A DNA stretch of 27,399 nucleotides from JADJLQ01 sp964405735 (GCA_964405735.1 CAYOPD010000053.1:1-27399); one strand, 5' to 3'; counted from the stretch's first letter, positions 1-7,970 are shown. Notes: a model not told the origin generated them from the sequence alone. Made by a program: numbers and translations.

Positions 1-3
1 ATC

Positions 4-1215
4 TTACCAGCTTTTCACCATATAGGGATAACGTACCACGTATTGTTCTTTGACCATCCGGGTCAGCACCTTACGGAATTCATCGATGTTTTCTTTTTTA
101 GCTGCCGAGATCACCACCATGGGCACGGGATAGCGGCTCCGCAACATCTGCACGAGATTGTCTTCAAGTTCTTTTCTTTCCTCCGGACTGAGGAGCGAGT
201 CGAAATATTTTTCCCGGTAGGCGTCCATTTTATTAAAAACCATGAGAATGGATTTTGAAGAAACGCCGAGTTCTTCCAGGGTCTTATTGACCGTGCCGAT
301 CTGATCTTCGTATTGGGGATGAGAAATATCGACCACATGCAGGATGAGGTCGCTTTCGCGGACTTCGTCCAGAGTGGATTTGAAACTTTCCACCAGGTGG
401 TGAGGCAACTTCCGGATAAAACCGACCGTATCCGATAGCAGGAAAGGCAGGTCATCAAAATAAACCTTGCGCACCGTGGTATCCAGGGTGGCGAACAATT
501 TGTTTTCTGCCAGGAGATCCGACTTACTCAGCAGGTTCATCAGGGTGGACTTTCCTACATTGGTATAGCCTACAAGGGCAACCCGGATCAGTTCTCCCCG
601 GCTGCGCCGTTGGGTTACAGCCTGCTGGTCTATTTTCTCCAGTTTGTCTTTAAGGATGGAAATTTTATTTTTCACAAGACGTCGGTCGGTTTCGACTTCC
701 TGTTCACCGGGGCCCCTCATGCCAATGCCACCCCTTTGTCTCTCCAGGTGGGTCCAAAGGCCGCGCAGCCTGGGCAACAGGTATTGCATCTGAGCCAGTT
801 CCACCTGGGTTTTTGCCTGGGCCGTCTGGGCTCTTTTAGCAAAAATGTCCAGAATAAGCGATGAGCGGTCTACGATTTTCACTTTAAGGGCCTCTTCAAT
901 GGTATTGGTTTGTTTGCCACTGAGGTCATCATCGAAAATGACCAGGTCAATGGCATTGGTCTCGACAAATAAGCGGATTTCTTCCAGTTTACCCTTGCCC
1001 ACGAAGGTTCTTGAATCCGGGTGGGGCAATCGTTGGAAGAAGCGCCTGACTACTGATGCTCCAGCCGTCGAAGCCAGGAATTCCAGTTCATCCAGATATT
1101 CGGTGACCTGGCTTTCATGTTGCTGCCCGATAGCCACACCGACCAATACCGCTTTTTCCTGAAAGCCCGGCCGGTAGGCTGCAGCCCTGTTATTGAGATT
1201 AAAATTATCTTTCAT
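4..1215 (-). CDS. hflX: GTPase HflX (ribosome-splitting/rescue factor)
   Basis: HflX is a cytoplasmic GTPase of the Obg-HflX group that binds the 50S subunit and splits stalled ribosomes. The 403-aa protein has the family layout. An N-terminal HflX domain (about residues 20-130) carries the FVGKGKLEEI segment. A coiled linker holds the RGGIGMRGPGEQEVETDRR signature (161-179). The G domain shows G1 GYTNVGKST (216-224), G3 DTVGF (262-266), G4 NKMD (328-331) and a G5-like ISA near 373. Length is normal for Bacteroidota HflX. The gene lies 41 bp downstream of the DUF4292 lipoprotein gene on the same strand, so it is probably the last gene of the TPR-DUF4292-hflX operon. No terminator is visible because the window starts just after the stop codon. 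Identification is secure. Confidence 0.96.
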   Translation of the reverse strand: MKDNFNLNNRAAAYRPGFQEKAVLVGVAIGQQHESQVTEYLDELEFLASTAGASVVRRFFQRLPHPDSRTFVGKGKLEEIRLFVETNAIDLVIFDDDLSGKQTNTIEEALKVKIVDRSSLILDIFAKRAQTAQAKTQVELAQMQYLLPRLRGLWTHLERQRGGIGMRGPGEQEVETDRRLVKNKISILKDKLEKIDQQAVTQRRSRGELIRVALVGYTNVGKSTLMNLLSKSDLLAENKLFATLDTTVRKVYFDDLPFLLSDTVGFIRKLPHHLVESFKSTLDEVRESDLILHVVDISHPQYEDQIGTVNKTLEELGVSSKSILMVFNKMDAYREKYFDSLLSPEERKELEDNLVQMLRSRYPVPMVVISAAKKENIDEFRKVLTRMVKEQYVVRYPYMVKSW

Positions 1216-1256
1216 TGTTTTCCAAATTCGTTATAAGACCCTTTCTGAAGGCCCGT

Positions 1257-2006
1257 TTAATCCACAAGGGTAAAATCGGAGGGGATATGGAACGGAGTGT
1301 GAAGGTACTGAGCAGCCTGCACCTGGCTGAATTTCAACCTGGTTTCATGCTGGTCGGCATTCTGGCGGATATACAGGGTCTGTTCATAAGGAAACCAGAA
1401 CGTTGCAGTGGCTTTGTAACCGCCATAACTGAGTCTGAGGTCTGTGCCTTCATGGCTCAGATATATATTCTGGATCAGGTTTGAAAGCGGTGATATTTCG
1501 TACCGCCTCTGAAAAAGGCCCGGCTGGCTGAGCAATAAAACCTGGTCCTTGTTTTCCAGCGCATATTCCTGTGCCGGGTCAATGGATGGGAAAATCAGGG
1601 ATTGAAGATCTCCCAATTGGGCGGGTACGTTGTATTTTTTATTTAATTCTGCAATGCTGCCTTTCCAATAGGTATTTTCCAGGCTGTTGAACCAGAAAGC
1701 GGAATCTGTAAGAATAATGCCCCGTACCACCTCAAAACCGAGTTTGGACACGCTGATCCAGATCAAAGAATCTTTACAGGAACGAATCGAAGCCATGCCA
1801 CTGGACAAAAATCCACCACCATCCAGCGACACCTGCGCCCTGGCTTGAATCCATTTGGATTGGATTCCTTTGGTATTGACGGCGCTGATCAGACTTTGAG
1901 CTGAGCTCATCATCGGCTTGTCCGGAGAACCTACCATAGGTTTCCTGCCACAGGATACCAAGCCGGCGATCAGGAAGAGGATGAATAAAACCGGTTTGAT
2001 TTTCAT
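1257..2006 (-). CDS. DUF4292-type outer-envelope lipoprotein
   Basis: A 249-aa predicted lipoprotein. The N-terminus is a short basic start, a hydrophobic stretch and the lipobox LVSC with Cys19 as the lipidation site. The rest (about 45-240) resembles the Bacteroidota DUF4292 family, thought to be related to the LolA/LolB fold of lipoprotein carriers: an amphipathic beta-rich body with segments such as DSLIWISVSKLGFEVVRGI followed by DSAFWFNSLENTYW. No catalytic residues are recognised. The ATG overlaps the stop codon of the upstream TPR gene as ATGA (2003-2006), so the two are almost certainly translationally coupled. In many Bacteroidota a TPR gene and a DUF4292 gene are neighbours, often with an EnvC-like peptidase gene; here hflX follows instead. 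An envelope-biogenesis role is inferred from family and context only. Confidence 0.8.
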   Translation of the reverse strand: MKIKPVLFILFLIAGLVSCGRKPMVGSPDKPMMSSAQSLISAVNTKGIQSKWIQARAQVSLDGGGFLSSGMASIRSCKDSLIWISVSKLGFEVVRGIILTDSAFWFNSLENTYWKGSIAELNKKYNVPAQLGDLQSLIFPSIDPAQEYALENKDQVLLLSQPGLFQRRYEISPLSNLIQNIYLSHEGTDLRLSYGGYKATATFWFPYEQTLYIRQNADQHETRLKFSQVQAAQYLHTPFHIPSDFTLVD

Positions 2007-3706
2007 TCTGCGGAACGATCGGTAATTTTCTTCTTCAAACGGATATTATCAGGGCTGAGTTCCAGGGCCTTTTGCCATGCCTGGACGGCCAGGTCGAATT
2101 CTTTCAGTTGAAAGAGCAGGTCCCCGTATTGTTCGAGGATGGTCACATGCCCTGCTCCGCCATGGCTGATCGATGCTTCAAACCATTTGCGGGCATCGGA
2201 ATATTTTTTCTGCTTGACCAGGATAAATGCCTGAGTGTATTCAAGTTCATAATGGCCGGATGATTGCCGGATCGCCTGTTGGATCAGTTCCTGGGCTTTT
2301 TCAAGATCACCGGACCCGGAAGCCAATGCGTAGGCCTGCATTTGCCTTGCCGCCAGAGAGGATGGATTCAGGCGAAGAGCGCTTGCAAAAGAGGATTCGG
2401 CTTCGCTCTGTTGCCCGGATTTCAGCTCGGCTACTCCTTTGAGGCACCATATTTTTTCCTGCAGGGGTTTATCTTCTCCGGACATCAGCAAGGCCTGGTT
2501 AAGCAGGTTCAGACTTTCCGCGAATTGTTCATTCTGATAAAAGGCATGCGCATATTGGAAAGCCAGACCCGGGTGATTGGGAAAAAGGTCAAACGCCTTT
2601 TCACATTCTTCGAGGTGGCGTGCAGGCGTGTCAAAGCGGGCAGAAAGGCTGAGGTATTGTTCCCAGACCGGTGCCACCCGGTCTTCAAGGGCCAGTGCAG
2701 AACGGTAATGTTCGTAGGCGGCCCGGAACATGCCTTTTTCCAACAGGATATCGGCATAGAGTGCAAAAGGTTTTGCTTCTCCGGGATGACTGGCAACGAG
2801 GGTGGCTGCATGTTTTTCCAGGACTTCGAGCAGTACTTTATCTTTCCGGTTGATGGCTTTTTGAAGATAAGGGATCATCTCCAGTACTTTGGCATCAATG
2901 GAAATGGATGGATTGGCCATCAGGCTGCCAATGGCTTCAAGGTACTTGGAATCCTCGCCGGCTGTTTTATAGGTCGCCGCCAGGGCGATATTTGCAGCTT
3001 CATCCTGGGGCGAGATAGCCAGTATCCATTTATAGACTTCCAGTGCCTGGGGATCCTTTAGGGTTCGTTTATAAAGAGCGGCCAGGGCATGCAGGTATTT
3101 TAGATCTTTCGGGAAGGCGCTGTTCAGTTTTACCAGTTCTGCCTCGGCTTCTTTCAGTTTTCCCTGCCTTTCAAGGATCTGCGTTTTGCGGAAGGAGCTG
3201 ATCTCATTGATCCCTTTACTTTTTTCCATCAGGTCAAGGACCCTGAGGGCTTCATTATCCTGGCCAAGGTTAATCAATAAGGAAGACCATTTGTCGAAAT
3301 AAATTTCTTTGGATGGATCGAGCGCCTGCAATCTTTTATAAACTCCGGCTTCTGCGGTTTCGTCCTGAAGGGCATGATAAACATCGGCCTGCAACTGGAG
3401 ATAAAATACCTGGTCAGGGTGGAGTTTGATTGCCTGGCGGATGGCTTCAAGTGCTTCGTTCGGCTTCTTGATATTCAGATAAGCGATGGCGAGTTCGTAA
3501 TGAACGACATGATTGTCCGGTTGCTTTTTTAAAATTTCCTGGTATTGCCCGATAGCGAGGTCAAAACGGCCGATCATTTTATTGCGCAGGGCTTCAATGA
3601 AAATGGATTCCGTCTGAACGGCGTCTTCAGTGGTTTGGGCGACCTGGGCGCGGCTGAGAGTAGTCAAGGCCAGGAGCCATAAAATTAATAACAGACTGGT
3701 TTTCAT
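2003..3706 (-). CDS. Exported TPR-repeat protein
   Basis: A 567-aa protein with a Sec signal peptide (hydrophobic residues about 4-18, probable cleavage after SRA near residue 20). It then consists almost entirely of tetratricopeptide repeats. Repeat hallmarks recur, for example NHVVHYELAIAYLNIKKPNEA (shortened: HYELAIAYL... around 65-85), LHALAALYK, LALEDRV, FQYAHAFYQNEQFAESL and LEQYGDLLFQLKEFDLAVQ, ending in ALELSPDNIRLKKKI. Such solenoids bind protein partners; nothing suggests an enzymatic function. It is the first gene of an operon with the DUF4292 lipoprotein (4-nt ATGA overlap) and hflX. A -7 promoter box TACCTTTG lies 12 nt upstream of the ATG. The exported location and lipoprotein partner suggest a periplasmic scaffold for envelope assembly, but this is inference. 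Confidence 0.85.
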   Translation of the reverse strand: MKTSLLLILWLLALTTLSRAQVAQTTEDAVQTESIFIEALRNKMIGRFDLAIGQYQEILKKQPDNHVVHYELAIAYLNIKKPNEALEAIRQAIKLHPDQVFYLQLQADVYHALQDETAEAGVYKRLQALDPSKEIYFDKWSSLLINLGQDNEALRVLDLMEKSKGINEISSFRKTQILERQGKLKEAEAELVKLNSAFPKDLKYLHALAALYKRTLKDPQALEVYKWILAISPQDEAANIALAATYKTAGEDSKYLEAIGSLMANPSISIDAKVLEMIPYLQKAINRKDKVLLEVLEKHAATLVASHPGEAKPFALYADILLEKGMFRAAYEHYRSALALEDRVAPVWEQYLSLSARFDTPARHLEECEKAFDLFPNHPGLAFQYAHAFYQNEQFAESLNLLNQALLMSGEDKPLQEKIWCLKGVAELKSGQQSEAESSFASALRLNPSSLAARQMQAYALASGSGDLEKAQELIQQAIRQSSGHYELEYTQAFILVKQKKYSDARKWFEASISHGGAGHVTILEQYGDLLFQLKEFDLAVQAWQKALELSPDNIRLKKKITDRSAE

Positions 3707-3717
3707 ACAATCCTGTA

Positions 3718-3725
3718 CAAAGGTA
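3718..3725 (-). promoter_or_regulatory. -7 promoter box (TACCTTTG) for the TPR-DUF4292-hflX operon
   Basis: On the minus strand the octamer TACCTTTG matches the Bacteroidota housekeeping -7 consensus TAnnTTTG exactly and lies 12 nt upstream of the TPR gene ATG. No clear TTTG-type -33 element is seen 19-21 bp further upstream. The same octamer precedes accA. Confidence 0.5.
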
Positions 3726-3780
3726 AGGAGCCTGGTGCTGGTTGGAAGAGGTATTTATTTAAGGGATTCATAAAAGTGGT

Positions 3781-3806
3781 CGGCTTTCGGTGCTCAGCTT
3801 TCAGCT
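3781..3806. repeat. Degenerate heptamer repeat interrupted by the assembly gap
   Basis: The sequence can be read as consecutive 7-mers CGGCTTT, CGGTGCT, CAGCTTT and CAGCT, the last running directly into the N block. The bases after the gap begin TGCT, which matches the end of the second unit. The repeat therefore probably continues into, and caused, the gap between pyruvate kinase and the TPR gene. Confidence 0.6.
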
Positions 3807-3906
3807 NNNNNNNNNNNNNNNNNNNNNNNNNNNNNNNNNNNNNNNNNNNNNNNNNNNNNNNNNNNNNNNNNNNNNNNNNNNNNNNNNNNNNNNNNNNNNN
3901 NNNNNN
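3807..3906. other. Assembly gap (100 N placeholder)
   Basis: Exactly 100 N, the conventional placeholder for a gap of unknown size. It lies between the 5' side of the TPR gene and the 3' end of the pyruvate kinase gene, whose stop codon is only 7 nt past the gap. No gene content can be inferred. Open frames spanning the N block are artefacts. Confidence 0.97.
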
Positions 3907-3913
3907 TGCTCCA

Positions 3914-5353
3914 TCAGTCCACTACCGAAATCTTCATCATATTCGTCCGACCTTCCTTCTGGACAGGTACGGTACCGGTATTGACCACGATATCCCCTTT
4001 GACAAGGAGGTTTTTATTTTTAAGGGTCTGCAGGACTTTATTCATCAGTTCATCGGTGCTGATGTTGTCGTAATGGTATTCAAAACATTGCACGCCCCAG
4101 ACCAGGTTAAGGGTGGAAAGCATATGAGCCACTGAAGAGAAAATAAAAATTTCGGCTTTTGGCCTGAAACTGGAAATTTTGAATGCTGTAAAACCGGAAG
4201 ATGTCATGCCGATGATGGCTTTGGCATCCAGATCGACCGAAGTTTTTACGGCATTGTAGCAGAGCACATCTGCAAGGAAAGTTTCAGAGTCTTTTGAAAG
4301 TTTGGGCAAGCGGTTTTGGTTGGGCTGGTAGTGTCTTTCCGTCTCAGCAATGATTCTCGACATGGCTTCCACTACACGGATGGGATGTTTGCCGACGGAG
4401 GTCTCAGCGCTCAGCATGACGGCGTCTGCCCCATCCAACACGGCATTGGCCACGTCGGTGACTTCCGCGCGGGTGGGGCTGGGATTCTGGATCATGCTTT
4501 CCATCATTTGGGTGGCTACGATCACTGGCCGGCTTTGTTCGATGCAACGCCTGACAATTTCCTTCTGGATTCCAGGAAGCTTTTCGATAGGCACCTCCAC
4601 TCCGAGGTCCCCGCGGGCGACCATCACCGCATCGGTGGCCTGGATCACTTCATTGATATTCTTCAGGGCTTCCGGTTTTTCAATTTTGGCTACGATTCGC
4701 GCCTGGTGACCGGCCTTGTGCAGGCGTTCGCGCAAATCGTAAATGTCTTCCGCTTTCCTTACGAACGAGAGGGCTATCCAGTTTATGGGTTGTCCAATGA
4801 GGAAATCCAGGTCTTTGAGGTCTTTATCGGTCAGGGATGGAAGCGAAATCAGGGTATCCGGCAGATTCACCCCTTTATTGGAGGAAAGGATCCCACCGAA
4901 CAGGACCTTAAGTCGAACCGTGTTTTCGCGGTCGGTGTCCACCACTTCAAAGATCAGTTTCCCATCGTCCACCAGCACCTTGTCACCGGCGGCTACTTCT
5001 TTTGGAAAAAGCTCATAAGACATATAAATGCCTTCCGCGGTGCCTTCACACGGTGTATTGGTAAATATCACTTCGTCACCGGTCTGGAGGTCGAGGGCAT
5101 TGTCCTTGATCTTCCCCACCCGGAGTTTTGGCCCCTGGAGGTCAGCAAGGATCCCGACGTGGAAATGGTATTCTTCGTTGATCCGGGTCAGGTGCCGGAT
5201 GACGTCAAGATGGGCTTCCTGATCGGAATGGGACATGTTGAGACGGAATACCTTAACTCCCGCCTTTGCCATAGCCAGCAACATCTCGAAGGAGGAAATG
5301 GCGGGGCCTACGGTAGCTATAACTTTGGTATTGAGGAGCGTAAAATCGCTCAT
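3914..5353 (-). CDS. pyk: Pyruvate kinase
   Basis: Catalyses phosphoenolpyruvate + ADP to pyruvate + ATP, the last step of glycolysis, in the cytoplasm. The 479-aa protein has the usual length and order. The N-terminal barrel begins with KVIATVGPA and carries the substrate-binding RLNMSH segment (37-42). A B-domain cap (about 80-170) follows. The active-site signature is VAKIEKPEAL, with catalytic Lys223 and metal ligand Glu225, then ARGDLGVEVP (Asp249), TQMMESM (281-287) and the DGADAVMLSAETSVGKHP segment (307-324). The C-terminal regulatory domain is complete and ends with TGTVPVQ...TNMMKISVVD. The gene is divergent from acpP, separated by 213 bp, and its stop codon is 7 nt from the assembly gap. 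A degenerate -7 box (TATCTATG, 5371-5378) is possible but weak. Function is certain; allosteric behaviour cannot be read. Confidence 0.98.
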   Translation of the reverse strand: MSDFTLLNTKVIATVGPAISSFEMLLAMAKAGVKVFRLNMSHSDQEAHLDVIRHLTRINEEYHFHVGILADLQGPKLRVGKIKDNALDLQTGDEVIFTNTPCEGTAEGIYMSYELFPKEVAAGDKVLVDDGKLIFEVVDTDRENTVRLKVLFGGILSSNKGVNLPDTLISLPSLTDKDLKDLDFLIGQPINWIALSFVRKAEDIYDLRERLHKAGHQARIVAKIEKPEALKNINEVIQATDAVMVARGDLGVEVPIEKLPGIQKEIVRRCIEQSRPVIVATQMMESMIQNPSPTRAEVTDVANAVLDGADAVMLSAETSVGKHPIRVVEAMSRIIAETERHYQPNQNRLPKLSKDSETFLADVLCYNAVKTSVDLDAKAIIGMTSSGFTAFKISSFRPKAEIFIFSSVAHMLSTLNLVWGVQCFEYHYDNISTDELMNKVLQTLKNKNLLVKGDIVVNTGTVPVQKEGRTNMMKISVVD

Positions 5354-5510
5354 ACGTTAAATTTTTTGCGCATAGATACAGTAAAATATCTGGATGAGGG
5401 GGCAAAAGATATTTCTATTTTGTGAAACTTTTAAAGACAAAATGATATTATCACGTACAAATCGGAGGAGTTGGTTCTGCAAGCGGCTCGAACCGGGTTT
5501 ATAAAAAAAA
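5354..5510. other. Divergent pyk/acpP intergenic region (upstream part)
   Basis: AT-rich region between divergent pyk and acpP. It holds a weak candidate -7 box for pyk on the minus strand (TATCTATG, 5371-5378). It also holds a 5-bp inverted pair GGTTC/GAACC (5473-5477 and 5490-5494) upstream of the acpP promoter that could be an operator but is too short to claim. Nothing gene-like is present. Confidence 0.4.
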
Positions 5511-5541
5511 TTTTACCAACAAAAACTAAATTTTATTTTTG
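5511..5541 (+). promoter_or_regulatory. acpP promoter (TTTT - 19 bp - TATTTTTG)
   Basis: A -7 box TATTTTTG (5534-5541) fits TAnnTTTG exactly. A TTTT at 5511-5514 sits 19 bp upstream, in the place of the TTTG -33 element of Bacteroidota promoters. The box is 25 nt upstream of the acpP ATG, a plausible short leader without a Shine-Dalgarno sequence. Confidence 0.6.
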
Positions 5542-5566
5542 CAGAAATTTTTAAACCTTTTAACAA

Positions 5567-5806
5567 ATGGCAAGCATTGAAGAAAAAGTAAAAAAAATCA
5601 TCGTTGATAAGCTTGGGGTTGATGAAGCGGAAGTGACCGCCGAGGCCAGTTTTACCAATGATCTGGGTGCTGATTCTCTCGATACCGTGGAACTGATCAT
5701 GGAATTCGAGAAGGAATTCGACATTTCAATCCCCGATGAGCAGGCTGAAAAAATCCAGACGGTGGGCCAGGCGATCGGGTACCTGGAGTCCCAGATAAAC
5801 AAATAA
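5567..5806 (+). CDS. acpP: Acyl carrier protein
   Basis: The 79-aa acidic carrier shuttles acyl intermediates of fatty-acid synthesis on a 4'-phosphopantetheine arm. The attachment site is Ser37 in the GADSLDTVEL motif, which follows the conserved FTNDLGADS segment. The four-helix carrier composition (many Glu/Asp, ending with AIGYLESQ) and the length are standard. It is monocistronic or nearly so: a TAnnTTTG promoter lies 25 nt upstream, and a strong intrinsic terminator begins 21 nt after the stop, before fabF. This allows acpP, which is needed at high level, to be expressed independently of fabF. The ATG start is supported by the promoter spacing and family length. Confidence 0.98.
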   Translation: MASIEEKVKKIIVDKLGVDEAEVTAEASFTNDLGADSLDTVELIMEFEKEFDISIPDEQAEKIQTVGQAIGYLESQINK

Positions 5807-5827
5807 GTATCTCCTTCTTTTCAATAT

Positions 5828-5858
5828 AAAGTCCGCATGTCCCATGTGGACTTTTTTT
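5828..5858 (+). terminator. Intrinsic terminator of acpP
   Basis: The arms AAGTCCGCATG (5829-5839) and CATGTGGACTT (5843-5853) form an 11-bp stem with one G-U pair and a 3-nt TCC loop, followed by a run of seven T (5852-5858). It sits 21 nt after the acpP stop and 68 nt before the fabF -33 element. Confidence 0.88.
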
Positions 5859-5925
5859 ATTTGCACTTCTTATTACTCCACATTGCTGATTTGCGAACCT
5901 GTTGGCCGGAGGGCAAGGGAAGGAC

Positions 5926-5955
5926 TTGGGGTCGCTGGAAACTTTTGTAAATTTG
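5926..5955 (+). promoter_or_regulatory. fabF promoter (TTG - 19 bp - TAAATTTG)
   Basis: The -7 box TAAATTTG (5948-5955) matches TAnnTTTG exactly. A TTG at 5926-5928 lies 19 bp upstream, the usual spacing in Bacteroidota. It is downstream of the acpP terminator and 34 nt upstream of the fabF ATG, so fabF (and rnc) appear to start a new transcript. Confidence 0.65.
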
Positions 5956-5989
5956 TGCTCCTGAATGATCAACCAATTTTAATATCAAT

Positions 5990-7231
5990 ATGAGGAGAGT
6001 TGTAGTCACCGGTATGGGCGCGCTGACCCCGATAGGAAATAATGTCGGGGCCTATCTTGCTGGGCTTCAGCAGGGCAAGAGCGGAGCGGCACCCATTACC
6101 CATTTTGATGCTTCCCTTTTCAAAACCCGTTTTGCCTGTGAAGTCAAGGGCCTGCATGTGGAAGAGATGATCGACCGGAAAGAAGCCAAACGCATGGACC
6201 GGTTTGCCCACTTTGCCATGATCTCTACGGCGGAAGCCATCCGGGACAGCGGCATAGACCTCAACCAGGTCGACATGGACCGTGCCGGCGTAATCTGGGG
6301 ATCGGGCATTGGAGGTTTACAGTCCCTTGAAGCGGAGATCATGGATTTTGCCAGAGGCAATGGCACCCCCCGCTTTAATCCTTTCCTGATACCGAGAATG
6401 ATCTCCGACATTGCTGCCGGACATATATCGATTCATTATGGGTTCAGGGGGACCAACTACGGTACGGTTTCTGCTTGTGCCTCCAGCAACCATGCCATTC
6501 TGAATTCCTGCGATCAGATCCTTTATGGCAAAGCTGATTTCATGGTCAGCGGGGGGTCTGAAGCGGCTATCATAGCTACCGGGGTAGGCGGCTTCAATGC
6601 CATGAAGGCCCTTTCCGAAAGAAATGACGATTATACCACCGCCTCCCGGCCTTTTGACAAAGACAGGGATGGCTTTGTACTGGGTGAAGGCGCCGGTTCC
6701 CTGATCCTGGAAGAATACGAACATGCAAAAAAAAGGGGCGCCCGCATTTATGCCGAAATCGTTGGGGGGGGCGCTTCCGCCGATGCCTATCACATCACCG
6801 CTCCGCATCCCGAAGGGAGGGGGGCGCTCAGTGTGATGCGTACCGCCCTTCGGGATGCACGCATAGAACCGACATCCATCGATTACATCAATGTGCACGG
6901 TACCTCAACCCCACTGGGCGATATTTCGGAAATCAAGGCCATCCAGTCGGTGTTCGGGGACCATTCCTTTAAAATGAACATCAGCTCCACCAAATCAATG
7001 ACGGGGCACCTCCTGGGTGCGGCCGGCGCCATCGAAGGCATAGCCTGCATTCTGGCCATTCAGCACGATTTTATCCCTCCCACCATCAACCATTTTACCG
7101 ACGATCCGGAATTTGATCCACGGCTCAACCTGACTTTCAATGAAGCTCAGCACCGCCGGATCAACGTTGCCCTGAGCAACACTTTTGGATTTGGCGGACA
7201 CAATACTTCTGTTATCTTTAGGAGGGTTTAA
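5990..7231 (+). CDS. fabF: 3-oxoacyl-ACP synthase II (FabF)
   Basis: The condensing enzyme of fatty-acid elongation joins malonyl-ACP to acyl-ACP with release of CO2, in the cytoplasm. The 413-aa protein shows the complete thiolase-fold KAS II set: nucleophile Cys163 in VSACASSNH, His303 in NVHGTSTPLGD, Lys335 in SSTKSMTGH and His340, plus the C-terminal NTFGFGGHNTSV motif. It starts MRRVVVTGMGALTPIGN, standard for FabF. It follows acpP with its own promoter, and rnc begins just after or overlapping its end (AGGAGG at 7220-7225 lies within its last codons). The acpP-fabF-rnc order is common in Bacteroidota. All catalytic residues are present, so it should be fully active. Confidence 0.98.
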   Translation: MRRVVVTGMGALTPIGNNVGAYLAGLQQGKSGAAPITHFDASLFKTRFACEVKGLHVEEMIDRKEAKRMDRFAHFAMISTAEAIRDSGIDLNQVDMDRAGVIWGSGIGGLQSLEAEIMDFARGNGTPRFNPFLIPRMISDIAAGHISIHYGFRGTNYGTVSACASSNHAILNSCDQILYGKADFMVSGGSEAAIIATGVGGFNAMKALSERNDDYTTASRPFDKDRDGFVLGEGAGSLILEEYEHAKKRGARIYAEIVGGGASADAYHITAPHPEGRGALSVMRTALRDARIEPTSIDYINVHGTSTPLGDISEIKAIQSVFGDHSFKMNISSTKSMTGHLLGAAGAIEGIACILAIQHDFIPPTINHFTDDPEFDPRLNLTFNEAQHRRINVALSNTFGFGGHNTSVIFRRV

Positions 7232-7241
7232 TCCAAAGTCT

Positions 7242-7970
7242 GTGCTCCGAAAACTGTATAATTTTTATATCTCTGACGATAAAGACTTTGCTAAGCGTAT
7301 CAAGAGTTTGACCGGCGTGACGCCGAAGAAACTAAACCTTTACAAACTGGCTTTTTATCATCGCAGCACGTTCAATGAACAATCTGAAATGGCTCAGAAC
7401 AATGAGCGGCTGGAATACCTCGGCGACGCCCTGCTCAACAGCATTTCCGCCGAATACCTCTACCATAAATACCCTGGTGCCAACGAGGGGTTCCTGACCA
7501 AGATGAGGTCAAAAATCGTCAAACGCAAAACCCTCAATTACATCGCCGATGCCATGGGGCTGGACACCCTGCTCATGGAGTTCAACAAGACCCACATCTC
7601 GGTTTCGATGCTCGGCAATGCCCTGGAAGCCTTGATTGGAGCCATGTACCTCGAACTGGGTTATGAGCCCGCAAAAAAATTTGTGGTCAACCAGCTTTTC
7701 CGGAAATTCCTGGATATTCATGAACTGGAAATAAACGATGACAACTTCAAAAGCCGGCTGCTCGAATGGGGGCAGAAAAAAGGGCATGAAGTCCAGTACC
7801 GGGTGATTTCAAAATTCAAGATGGACCACCGGGACCGGTACCGGGTAGTCGTCACCGTAAATGGGGAAGAACTTTCCACCGCTGAAGATTTCAACAAAAA
7901 AAACGCCGAACAACAGGCTTCAGAAAGGGCGCTGGCAAAATTGGGTATCAAAGAGGCGACAGATGCCTGA
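7242..7970 (+). CDS. rnc: Ribonuclease III
   Basis: A double-strand-specific endoribonuclease that matures rRNA and other structured RNAs. I place the start at GTG 7242, because from here the protein (242 aa) begins MLRKLYNFYIS like other Bacteroidota RNase III. An in-frame ATG at 7185 would add 19 residues inside fabF. The nuclease domain has the signature NERLEYLGDALL (54-65 in this numbering) with acidic Glu58 and Asp62, and GNALEALIGAMYLE (125-138) with Glu129. The position equivalent to E. coli Asp114 is Asn126. A dsRNA-binding domain covers about 168-240 (KSRLLEWGQKKG...AEQQASERALAKL). The last 23 nt overlap the convergent dapA gene, so the two transcripts must overlap as antisense RNA. 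Function is secure; the start is probable. Confidence 0.94.
   Translation: MLRKLYNFYISDDKDFAKRIKSLTGVTPKKLNLYKLAFYHRSTFNEQSEMAQNNERLEYLGDALLNSISAEYLYHKYPGANEGFLTKMRSKIVKRKTLNYIADAMGLDTLLMEFNKTHISVSMLGNALEALIGAMYLELGYEPAKKFVVNQLFRKFLDIHELEINDDNFKSRLLEWGQKKGHEVQYRVISKFKMDHRDRYRVVVTVNGEELSTAEDFNKKNAEQQASERALAKLGIKEATDA

Noticed and set aside
2264..3061. 265-codon plus-strand frame opposite the TPR gene
   Set aside because: Antisense to well-formed TPR repeats; Cys/Phe-rich composition without motifs.
3776..4135. Plus-strand open frame running through the N block
   Set aside because: N bases translate as unknown residues and hide stops; the rest is antisense to pyk.
4316..5425. Long plus-strand open frame opposite pyruvate kinase (369 codons)
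   Set aside because: It is a shadow of the pyk gene; the product has no family features and pyk is complete on the other strand.
7220..7225. AGGAGG as a Shine-Dalgarno sequence for rnc
   Set aside because: It is 16 nt from the GTG start, too far, and lies in fabF codons; Bacteroidota rarely depend on this motif.
7185..7241. ATG 7185 as the start of RNase III
   Set aside because: It adds 19 residues encoded within the fabF end that do not resemble RNase III N-termini; GTG 7242 gives the expected start.
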